Below, one piece after another: positions 49,201 through 61,200 of a stretch of DNA of 64,000 bases. The notes beneath the pieces were generated by a model. It was not told where the DNA came from and ran no database searches. It was given only the letters and a program-made list of their open reading frames with translations. The stretch lies in NCBI RefSeq assembly GCF_921293095.1, contig NC_060246.1, positions 15,084,001-15,148,000 on the forward strand. The letters are read 5' to 3'. A program made the position numbers and the translations under genes. Source of the stretch: Ischnura elegans. Lineage: Eukaryota > Arthropoda > Insecta > Odonata > Coenagrionidae. Each line of letters begins with the position of its first letter. Within the stretch, counting starts at the first letter, position 1.

Positions 49201-52200
49201 GTTTCACACTGCTGCAAGCACCACTGACTCCCCCCTCTGTGTATCTTGTCTGTTGCAGTACCCAACTCTGCCGTTTCCACCAGCTTAGACTCAACGCAAG
49301 TGTGCTGGTGACCAACGATGACAGTGCACAACTAGGGGAGGGCGAAATTCTATTACAAGCATTTCCAGCATGTAATTCAGTTGCTTGATGACTGATTTTC
49401 TTGCAACACAAAGTTAACACGTTGCGTACCAGGGTATTTAAATTCCTAGGAATTCTGGGTGGAGGTGTTGAGATTGGAAATATGTGCCTATTAGGGCGTA
49501 ATGCCTTTGGTTTAAACATGGTTAAAAAGCTAATGTTTAGAATATAACTTTACCCAATCAAACCTTATGATGCATCAATTCATTATGAATAACGATCAAC
49601 AACTGAAAACGTACTAACAAATACGTATTGTACGCTTTAAAATTGTTTAGGTTGACACACCTAAATGACGAGAATCTTCGTCATCTGTCCGGAATGTTTG
49701 GGAAAAAAAATGACGAGAATTCTCGCCATCCGTACGCAACGTGTTAAGTATCCAACCAATGAGGTGGTTGCTTTGCACACTGAGATGGAAAAAGTACGTG
49801 GGGTTATGTATTGAAATTACAATTGACTGTTGTACCATGACCTCAATGGAAAAGAGGGGAAGAATACTTCTCACCCTTCAACAAAGGTGTCGCAGACAAG
49901 CCCGACAACTTGCTGCCACAAGATGAGGTGGACGGAAGACGGAAAAGGTACACGGGAAGCTACCTCTTCAAGGCGCATGGCGAATATCTGGAGCTCCTTT
50001 AGGGAGAAAAGGGGAGACAGAGAAGACCATGAATATTGACAAGTACATATCACTGCCAGTGACTCTAACACCAGTTTTACATGGGGCATGAATTTGCATT
50101 TATTGAAGCTGCATCTATTTCTTGTCCTGGTTTGCAATCACTTTAGAAGAGCTGATGCCATTCTGCCACTTTGTACTTGTGCATGTGTACAATTCAAGCA
50201 GTAAACGGATTTGTATGATAAATTTTTGGAATTCACATTCTTTCATGCATTACACTGTGCATTTACATGCCTTGTGTAGAATGAGCTTAACAATCATGGT
50301 GGCAATCAAAGACTGGAGTCCACAATGCAAATTGCTTATGCAACAGGCACCGATGAATTGTTGTTTTTTTTTGAAACAATTGTGCCAAAAAATTTCCACC
50401 AAAAATAATGTTGATTAAGTTATTTTTAAAGTTATAAGCTAATAAGAGTTCAGCAGAAAAGGTATTCACTTGAGAAAGGCAATCAATTAGTATATGCCCC
50501 TTAAAAAATATACATGTATCTACAGAGGATTACAATATGAAAATTTGTTTCTGCATCATGTTCCACTACAAATATGAAAAAGAAATACTATCATAATGGA
50601 ATATGCACTTTTGATTCAAATCCAGTTCTTCCAATCACATACATGACCAGTTGCACCACCAACGATTGGTAGCCTACCTAACTGGTAATTGGGTAAAAAC
50701 CACTGTCAAACCAAACATGTAATATTGTCACAGAAAACTTAAACATAGGTGAGTAGCAAATGAACAAACAACCAACACATAGAATCTAGAATTAAGTTCT
50801 CTTGATCACTGGCTAATTGAACACATTCAATGCCATATGATACTGTGAGACACTTACCCGAAGAAGAATGTCAATGTATGATGAATGCTGACTCATGACA
50901 TCCGGCACTTCCCAGTTCACTTGGGCCATCTGCGTTAAGAGTTGGCGCAAATTCACTGCACCCTTGGACACGCACAGGTAGATTGGACGCCTCAACTCAT
51001 CTGCTACGTTGACAGTCTGAGGCAGAGAAGGAGGAACACTTGAGACACCACGTACGCAATCACCAATTATATAAACCCTATAACGGCACCCATAAACATC
51101 ATTTTGATGGCAGAAATGGGAAAAAGTGAAGCATTTTCTTTTTATTATAATTTTCTCAATGTGAATCTTAAATAAAACTCTCACAAAATGCTGAATGAAT
51201 ACTGTGTTTAAGCAGGGATGAACTGGTTCAGTTCTTCATTCTTGAACTTAGAAACGGAATCAGAACGGAAGCCAAAAAGAAATTGGGAACGTAATAATTG
51301 GGTAGTTTCCAATTTTGTTTTTCTGGTCTGATACGGAATTTTATAATGCCTGGAAAACCCTTATTTCATCATTTGTTACGGTTTGACTTTAATTTTATGT
51401 TTGCCATTTTTTACAATTGATTGAAATTATAATATTTCACCAATGAAACAGCAAACTCTTATGGGAATTTCTGTGTGTGGTCCCGAAGACAGTTCACCTC
51501 CCATGCTGCTAGCTGGGGTAGTTAGTGCCCCCAGATTATGAGCAATGGAATTTAGTGCATAGAGACATGGCAAGAATAAATTTTACCAAAAATCTATTCT
51601 GATTAGGCTTAAGTTAATCCACAGATGTTGTATTTTGATACGATAATCCTATTCCACATCATGGAGCCTTACTTTCGGTGTGATAACGTGAAAGTAAATG
51701 AATGTACAGCAAGCATACTGTGAAACTTATCCTCTCCAGCAGACTCAGAACTTCCTGAAAAGTTTCTGTGGTCATGAAGTCCACTTTCTCGCTTAATTTG
51801 AACTTACTTTCGTAAAACCAGCAACCACCACACCTTTCATTAAGAATATTAGAATTAAGAAAAGGTTTATTACAAAAACTAGGGATGGACGGGTCGAGGA
51901 TTTTTTTCAGACCCAGATCCAGATCGGATACTTTGAAATCAGGTGTCGGATCTTCGGATACTTTCGGATCCAATTGTATTTTAAATTGCCTGCTATACAA
52001 CAAAGTTATTATTCAAGTCTCTTCTGGGTACACACATTCAAAGGAATACTATTTAGATTTTCATACACAATTTAATATTTTTAGAGATAAAAAAATCATT
52101 TTTATAAGCATTCAAGTTATTTTTTAAAAACACAATATCTTTACATGTTGAATGAATATGAACAAGCATCATGCAAGCTCTAGCATCTCTAATAAATGAA

Positions 52201-55200
52201 TAACGTAATTTATTCCCTTGATTTTGCTGAGTAGAATGGGGCAATGGTAGCCTAAAAGGCTTTATAACAAAAAATAATACTATCTGCATAAAAGCTAAGT
52301 CTTAAAACCTAGATATTTTCAATAAATTATTTTTAGGATATTATGACCATGTGTTTCTCTGAGTTTAATGCTTCCAAAATGTCCCCAAGTTCAGTTAATG
52401 AAACTGCCTATGTACAACTACATAATGTAAACTACATATGTGTAACTACATAATGTAAAATGCTGTAAATATTCTATACAGTGAACCCCCACGTAACAAA
52501 ATTTTAAGGAAACATCCAGATTTTGGAGTGACCTACCCATCCAATTGTTGTGTGACGTACCCATCCAATGGACAGTACATGTACAAAAAAACCTCCCATA
52601 ACAAATCTCTTTAAATACAAAAACTGAACACAATGAAATCCGTTCTTGGCCCATAAAATATGGAAAGTGCCCTTAAGAAAGGAATTTTAGCAGAAAAACT
52701 ATGTATTTTGCATTCACAAGTAATTTTTTTCATTGGTATTGATGTAAAAAGTAGTAGAGTAGAACAGGAGCGGATTGTACCGCTTATCAACCTCGTACAG
52801 GGGTTTACTGAGATCTAAGGAGCACAAGGAAGTAGGTAACTTGATGCTGTGGATTGGTGCAGACCATACACAACTATGACATTTCCATCATGCTTTGTTA
52901 GCACAGGGTTTATACCAACTTCTATGATTTTCTCCTGATTTCCAGTTGAATTTTTATATTATCCTTGATTTCATATCAATGGCAAAGCAGTCATACATTG
53001 GGATTTTATGGAAACATGCAGCAGGGCATACTGTGAAATACGGTCAAATACAGTAGACTCTCATTATTGCGAAGTTCATGGGAGCGATAAACCAGAGGTT
53101 TGTAACGACAAAGTTCATATGCACATTTCTCTTAGGTGTCGCCGAAAAAAAACATGGCTAGTCAAACTTTCTTGTCCCTTCAATCTCCCGTACTTATAGT
53201 CACACTGCAAAATAGTTTCATAGTCATGTGTAGAATATATGCGATTAAATTACTCGTACATAAAAATATGTATAAAAACAAGCACATTTGTTTCATTTTC
53301 TCAAAAGAAAAATGCGGCATGATTCAATCTAGGGTTGATATCTACCCGGCTACAGTAATCCCTTAATAAACAACCAAGATGCATTCCTTGTGATTTTGTT
53401 CGTAAGCTCATAAACCTATGCGCAAGGCATTAGAGTGTGTGGTTATCTGCAGAATGCAACACTGCATTACAATTGTGCGTTAACTCACTATTGTAACGAA
53501 CTGTTCTAGCTGGGCATGCGACACACCAAAAGCTGAAAAAAATACTGTCTTTGGGATGGAACACCGGGCAAAACACTGAACAGTTCCTGATTTCACACCG
53601 GATTCAATGATACTCTGTTCAGATTATGCCCAAAGCACAAGTTCCTCTATGCCACACTGGGTCACATCAGCCAACTCCAAAGGCTCAAAATTTGAAATTT
53701 CTGGCACGCTTGAATTTTTCGAATGTTCGTACCTCTGAAGGTTCGTAAATTTCATGTGCATAGGCAGAGGACTAACTGTAAATATGTCCAATTTACAAGT
53801 GGTAATGAGTGCGTCACCATGATTCCACAGGAAAGAAGCTTATACATATATGATGTTGTGTGTATACTGAAGTATCTCCTACTGAAGAAAGAACCATAAT
53901 TGATGCTCTTGGGCACAGTACACGACAAGAAGTTAAACGTAGCACATTGATTATAATGTAGCATAGTGTATATCCACCTAAATGCTGTTACTTATTCGGG
54001 GAACTTCGTAATAAAGTTCATTTTCTAACGGGCGGGACCGGGACTGAGGCTTGTAATTTTGTAATAATGAAAATTTCGTAATAAAATTTCTTTTGCTATA
54101 GATTGAATAGAAATTTTAGTCTTAACCAATGATTTATTTCATAATAACAAGAACTTCGTAATAAAGTTGTTTGTATTAATGAGAGTCTACTGTACTAGTA
54201 ATGAAGTCCATTAGCACCAAGCGAGAGTGAGCACCAAACTCTGCTGCCCACCCAGGGTGGCAACAAAATGCCACTCGAACACAGCAATGCTCAGCACATT
54301 TAACCACAATTATCACTACTTCGTTGCTCCTCTGGAATTTTTCCCTCACCATCATCTAATTTCCCTGATTTCTAGCTCCAATTTTCATTTCCCCAACTTT
54401 GACTGGACGATGTGAACCCTGTTATATACCGTATTTCTCCGAATATACTCCCCCCCCCCTTCCTTTGAGGCTTCAGTTTCGGGAAAAGTTAAAAAAATGT
54501 GTTTGAATATTGTCCCCCCTTTACTTTTACCTTGGGCATTTTTGAAAAAAAAGGGGGGACTCTATCCAGACATAAACGGTATATTATTACTATGGGTACT
54601 GTGTGTGTAGAGTAGGACCAAGGAGCAAATTCCAGCAAACCTGAGAGTAAAACTGCGTGAGAAAATGGCGTGCTGTATGCGAGGGTGTGGCGTGGTGGTA
54701 GCTCTGCGCTCCCCGCTGCGTTTGACGAGGGGGAGAGAGGAGAAGGCTCTCGAGGTACGGCTGCAGCAGCAGGAACTGAGACGACAGGAAGGACACAGAC
54801 TCTGCCGCTGCAATCCTCTCGGCCAGGCCATACAAGTTCTCCGGCTTGCTCAAATCCACCACGGGAGAAAGGTGAGCACATTGCACCTAGGACCAAAAAA
54901 GTATGAAAACCATTAAGGCATAGAATAAGATTGCTGAATAACAAATATCCCAAAAAATCTGAAAATTTTAGTCATGATAAAATTGCAAACAAAGAAAATA
55001 CCAAATAAGGAGGATGCCATATGCATTGCATTGTGGTTATGATGCCATAGTTTATACTTCAAATTCACACAAAATAAGGGGAAAGCATACACAATCAAGT
55101 CAGAAATGTTTAGTATTTTTGTGAGTAAAATTTGAGGTTTGGTCAGGAATAGACAACAAGTCTCCTGAGGTGAAAAATATAATTGTTTGTTTTTGATTGT

Positions 55201-58200
55201 TTGCTTAGATATTTAAGGATAAGAGTTGCATTACACGTTTCACAGAATTAAACATTCCATTGAGCAGCCATTTTAATAGAAGATTCTTGCATTGACTCAA
55301 TGAGCAGGAAGTACATAGTTACTGTGGCTGTATCTTGAGTGCAGCAATGCCCTCATATATATTAAAAATGCCATTTTCGTACACATACAAGAAAGCAGGA
55401 TAAAGCGGATGAATGCTGAAATGATCATAGAGAGAAATTCATTAAGCATCTTTCACACTACTCAAGATTTCTTGAACAAGAAACGTGGAACAGGTTGCCT
55501 TGAACGCTAAAATGATATTCAAGATCTATCGAGACGGTCTTTCAATAATGACTGTTCAACATATCTTGAAAAGAATTGAAAGGCCTTTCACACTGTTGTA
55601 AAAAGCTTGAATTCACTTGAATATAAATAGCAAACATGATTGAAAATGGCATAATGAAAAGGAGACTAAGAGAGAATTGAAATCATAATTTTACGCTCCG
55701 GCAACCAATTTTCATTAACTTCTTGCCAAACTTCTCTTCTGCTTCGTGTGGTAGTTCCCTTAATATAAACACCTTTGCCCCTCGTAAAATTTAATGAGGG
55801 CAGCCATGATGTCAATACTTATTACTATCCCATCTCCAAGGGAGTGCTGGAAAGGCTAAAAAGCCTTCATTGATTGGTCGAAATGCTGCAACACCATTCG
55901 AGATTCAATAGAAATTAGAACCGTTCAAGACAAGACAAATTTGAAGGAAACAAAGGGATTCAAGAGCATTCAAAATGAAATGTCCGCAGTCATGAAGATT
56001 GACATGACATCATGTCCATTCGCAAAAGCTTGTTCTACGAGTCTTGAATTGAATTTGACAGTGTGAAGCTGCGCTTAGACTTACTGACTGAGCAATAGTT
56101 CAAGCAATGACCAGAGTTCAAATTGTACAAAAGTCATAGACCATCTGTACCCAAAATTTCCAGAGGGAATGGAGGCGGGGAGTGAAAATTTGAGTAAGCA
56201 TATTCCCATGTATAAAAACTCACCTTGTCAACGTCTTGAGATGGTGATTTTGTGCCATTCTCATTGGTTAGTATCAGCTTGTCATGAATCCTTTCCAAAA
56301 GTGTTTCCAACTTGTAGCTGTATACCCGCTCAGTTGACACCGGCTGAAATTATTAAAACATCACCATTCACAATTAATTGAAATAAATGATAGATCGTAG
56401 CACTTCTCCACAAGAATTTTTAAAAATTCATTGAAAATTCTTATGGAAAAGTGCTACGATCTTTTATTTATTTAAATATGTTAAATTTCCACCAATAGAA
56501 GCCTGAATCGGTTGAACTTATTCACAATTAACATGAATAATGAAGAATCAATAGGGAAATACATTCATACAGGAGAATACTTAAAAGAGGATATACATGC
56601 AAAAACATAAATAGGAAACAAAGTAGGTGAAGAGTAAAAAAATGTTAAAATCAAATTGAATTTTGTAGTTGATGGTTTGATCCAGAGATGGTGCTACAAT
56701 GCAGATATTGAAAGTTAGTTGTTTATTGAGTTGTAGTGTAACTAAGCCAGCAATAAAAAGGACCTAAAGACAGCAGTTGAACCTCAAATACATAGCTAAT
56801 AAAGAAATTATAGAAAAAAAAATTCCATTGGTTATGGGCCAAGGCCACTCAACTTATGTGAGTTGCTTTTAAGTGAATACATAGATTGTAAGAATCATGT
56901 TGAGGTTAAGTAGGCTAAGTAGACTGTGCAGTTTTGCAATCCAAGCATTTTTGAATGAATCACGTGAAACGCATCTAACCCCTAGTTGGAGAGGCAGACT
57001 GGCATGTTTGGAAGCAGACACTGTGCACCTTGTCAGATTATAATGATTGAAAATTGGTGACACTTGAGCTTCTGTCGCCGACTGTTACGGAGAGGGCAAC
57101 CTAAGAGCACAAGATGGTCAGTGATCTATTCCGCAAGGTGAATAGTAATGCATCATCTATAATTTTAAGTATGCTGCCCGGCACAGTTTATGAGAAAATC
57201 ATGGATACATGCAATAAGCATGGAAAGCATTGAAGTTGCATTTCAAGGCGCTATACAAAAACCAGCTGTTCCAAATATGCATGCAACAAAGTTTCTGGAA
57301 TTTTGCTGGATTAAAAGAGAGGATGTGTTAACTCACAGAGTGGGATTGAAAAATGTATGGTTCAGGCTCAATAATGCCTTGAAAGCCAAGAATAAAAATA
57401 CACTTACTTACCTGACTTTAGTAAGTAATGTCTTGCAAATTCTACCACGTGCATTCAAGGATTTCATATGCAGCTGGATGTTATTATTAAAAGATGAAGG
57501 GAAAAAGCTTCTACGGTTATACTCATTTAGTGAACACTCGAAAATCCAACTCAATTTTCTACCACCTTTCCGAAGGAAAACAATGTCAAGGCTTGATCCC
57601 AGACCAACCTAGAGAACAAGACTCGCTGCGCTCCGCGCGCTCGTTACGGGGCTCTACCCCTTAAAATCACCGGGTCCGGCTTCGCCGTCTACACTTGTGG
57701 TTGTTCGAAGAATTTTAGTTCGAATAATCTCACCCGAATACGCTAGGGGCCGGCTTCGCCGGCCAGGGGGTAGGGAAGCACCCCACTCATTCCTTGGAAC
57801 AGCTTCGCCGATCCTCGTCGGGGGTCGGCATAGCCGCCCAGAGGGCAAGGGCATTTCGGAACTGTTTCACCGTTATTCGTTTAAGGGACGGCTTCGCCGC
57901 CCAGGGGCGGAGGGAGCCCACAGCGGCTGTGCCGCTTTGACGTCGGAGCGGCTTCGCCGCCCGAGGGTTACCTAAGCTCCTGAAAGCTTCTCGGGTTTCC
58001 AACCGGGTCAGGGTCTGCATTGTGTAGGCCGACGCTTCGTTGGGAGACTTTCCCAACATCCTCAGGGCTGATGATGCCGATGTCGCTGTGTTTTCATATA
58101 TATACCCTCCTCCTTCACCTAGGTGGTCTCTGATTCGTCCAGGATTTTTCCTCCTTTCTCGTCCTATTTATTGCCAGGTTCCAAGCGCTACTTAGCTGCA

Positions 58201-61200
58201 GTCCTCGATCTCTATTGATGACATCAGCATCATCAGCCCTGAGGATGTTGGGAAAGTCTCCCAACGAAACGTCGGCCTACACAATGCAGACCCTGACCCG
58301 GTTGGAAACCCGAGAAGCTTTCATCCATACCACATATTTGCTTAAGATTATAAAATCTAAAAACAACAGTCAAAGTCAGCCAAATATTATTTGAGTATTA
58401 GAGGCATTTGAAAGGCTAAAAAGTTACTAACCACTTCAGAGGCGAAGAAATGGAACACAGTGTAGAGGTAGTACTCGTAGAGGTGTGTGGCTCGGATGAT
58501 GACGCCAGGTGCAATGGGACGCAAGAGACATGCCATGCGGATGTATCGCCCGACGAGGCGCAGCACGGTGAGGGCTGTGTTGGTGAGGAAGGGCAGGGGT
58601 GGCTTGTGGCTACTCCCACTCGCTCGGAAAGAGCTCCCCCTGTTCAGACGCTTCTTCGAGCAGCCACCAACCTGCCTGCGGAACAAGGGACAAATATGAA
58701 GGTGTACCCACGAAGGGGAACAAATGGAGGGTCATATGGCACTAAAGCCCAATTAACTTGCACATGCAACTTGAGTTAGGAAAAAACAGACCAATTAATG
58801 ACATATGGCAAGAACTGTCCATTTTTCAATGATGCCCCCTGAATGGCAGCAAAATCCACATAAATTACCATGGCAAAGAATTCCCCTGGACTGGGTCAGA
58901 TATGGTTTAAAAAAATCAAGTAAAAATTTACTGAGACAATGAGATGTCTTACTTTCCGCTGACGTTCGTCTCGCCTGCATTCTCGTCCACCAAGTCCCTC
59001 TTCATGTCCTCAGGAATGTCTTCTTCCTCTTCGCTCTCGTCACTCCAGTAAACAGATGACTCCCCCTATAGGGAAAGAGAAAATCAAAGCAATTTCAACC
59101 ACTATATTAAGTATGAGTCAAGGTGGCACAGAAGAATGAGAATATTTGTAATTGCAATAAGCAGAAGACAGGGAGAGATGCCAAAATGCTCAAGAGTGTT
59201 ACAAATTGTATTGCAATGGAGAAGAGTGACCGGTGAAGCATACAGCCAGAGAAGTTGCTAATGGCATGGTGACAGCAAGAAAGCTTCACTTGAGGATAGT
59301 TTAAACTATGGGGAGAGTGTCACAACCTCTTGGATACAGTGCTTAGTTGTTGATTGAAGGTACCAGGTTCACAATAGAGAAGAACTAGAGAAACTTTTAA
59401 CCACTGCTTGCACCAGGAAAGCACCACATCTTAAGTTACCAATGCTTTCATTGCCAATATCAGAAGAATAACCACACAATACAGCCTAATTTTCTCTTAA
59501 AGATTTATATACTGTCATATTTCAATCAATACTTGTACAAATTTAATTCAACAGCATAATTCCCAGATTCCTTAGTTCATTTTTCCATTGCTTCACAAAA
59601 GCAAAAAATGATTAGTTACACAATGTCAAATTAAGAAGTAATGCTACTGCGTATTCTATATGCGGCCTTAAATTTTTGACCCTTGGTCATGCGTTTTTTT
59701 TTTGTACACCACAAGAAATTTTACACAAATGAAAATTTAATTATGCAATTTTGCAAATAAAATGAACAAATATGATCAATAAAATGAATGGATAATAGAC
59801 AAAGCATGAGCAATAATAAGCCAATAAATGTATGAGAACCTTGTCTAGCAAAATGTCCTCATCCTGAGCCTCATCAGTGAATGAGTCGTCATCAAAGGGA
59901 GTTCCTTGTGTGGCAGAGGCATATCTGGAGAAGTAACTCCCCTCCACCTCATTCCTCGACGTCGGTGAGCTCAATGTCTCCCCCCCAATCTCCTCTGGAG
60001 CTCCAAGGGACGACTGCGAGTGAAAGTGGGAACGCAAACAGCGGAACTCCTGCAAAAAAACAAATTGGAAGGATGGGTAATCTCGCGGTTACAATAAAGT
60101 TAAGTACAGTGGATCCTCGTTAAAGCGAGTACGAGCTATAGCGAGACCCCCGCTATTACGAGAGATTGCCGATGCACCGTCAATTGACCCTATAATAAGC
60201 GTGTTAAAAAATTCGTTTTTACGAGGCCCTTTTGGTGTTGGCTCTCGCCTTAGCGAGGGTTTCATCGCCGGAAAAACTTACATCAAGACTACTTAATCTC
60301 TGTAATTGCTAGCGTCTGTTAGAAATGAAGTTAATGAAGTGCTCAGTCTCAAATTTATGTGGTAAACTGTCGTTTGATAAATAAGTAGTTAATTTTGGTG
60401 AAAATATTGTGGCATTGGCTTTCGCGAATGCTTGATCTTCTTTTGTTCCTCGGGCGGCAGAAAGCAGTCGTCAGCATACCCGCACGGCCATGAGCTGCAT
60501 GATTAGAAAGCATTTGATGGCAGACACCATGGCCAAGAAAACACCAAACAATTAGTCGTTGTTTAAGGAAATTTAGTGATGCAAATAAACATCACCTTAC
60601 GTTTGGATTTATGCTTACGTTTGTCAGATAGAAATTTATCTGTCACCGCACCACTCTGTTCCTGTATAACTTTTCGCAACAGGTATACATATTGGCTATT
60701 ATTTGCTCCACCTCCGGTAAAGCGACAATTCGCTATAACGAGGGTTTATTGGTGCACCGTGGGGTGTCGTTTTATCGAGGTTGCACTGTACCTCATAATG
60801 ACTCAGTGGCAGCTTGTAGCCTTCACGCTCATTTCTCAAACTCCCTCTTTCTTGCTATAGAAGTGGAAGAGAAGTGCCCATTGCTTGAAAAGGTGACTCA
60901 AAACTTGATGGACATTTCAGAGAGCCCCACACGATCATGGCACTCCAAGTTTCTGTAAAACTACGTGAGTACTGAACTGACTGAAAGATAATTTTTTGAA
61001 CCAGGGAGTCTTTAAGCCTATTCAAATTATATGAACAATATACACAAGCCATGAGGGGATAATAGCAGGGGGTAAAAGCACTGCCATATATTTTAGAAAA
61101 CTATGTCTTAAATATGTACATATTATTTTAAATATCTTTCATAGGAGCCCAGAGAGCCAGTCCATAAAAATGGAACGCCATAACTTGGGCTGCCCTTCCA

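Noticed and set aside
49157-49519. 120-codon minus-strand frame
   Set aside because: It overlaps the left end of the TTAA-flanked MITE and shows no conserved motif.
51876-51985. hAT-like end TAGGGATGGACGGGTC with GGATC-rich sequence (similar GGATC-rich DNA at about 25600-25710)
   Set aside because: No matching opposite terminus or target duplication could be found, so no element is called.
57697-57975. Open frame with repeated RLRRP residues
   Set aside because: The periodic residues come from the palindromic DNA repeat; both strands are open there and no start or splice context supports coding.
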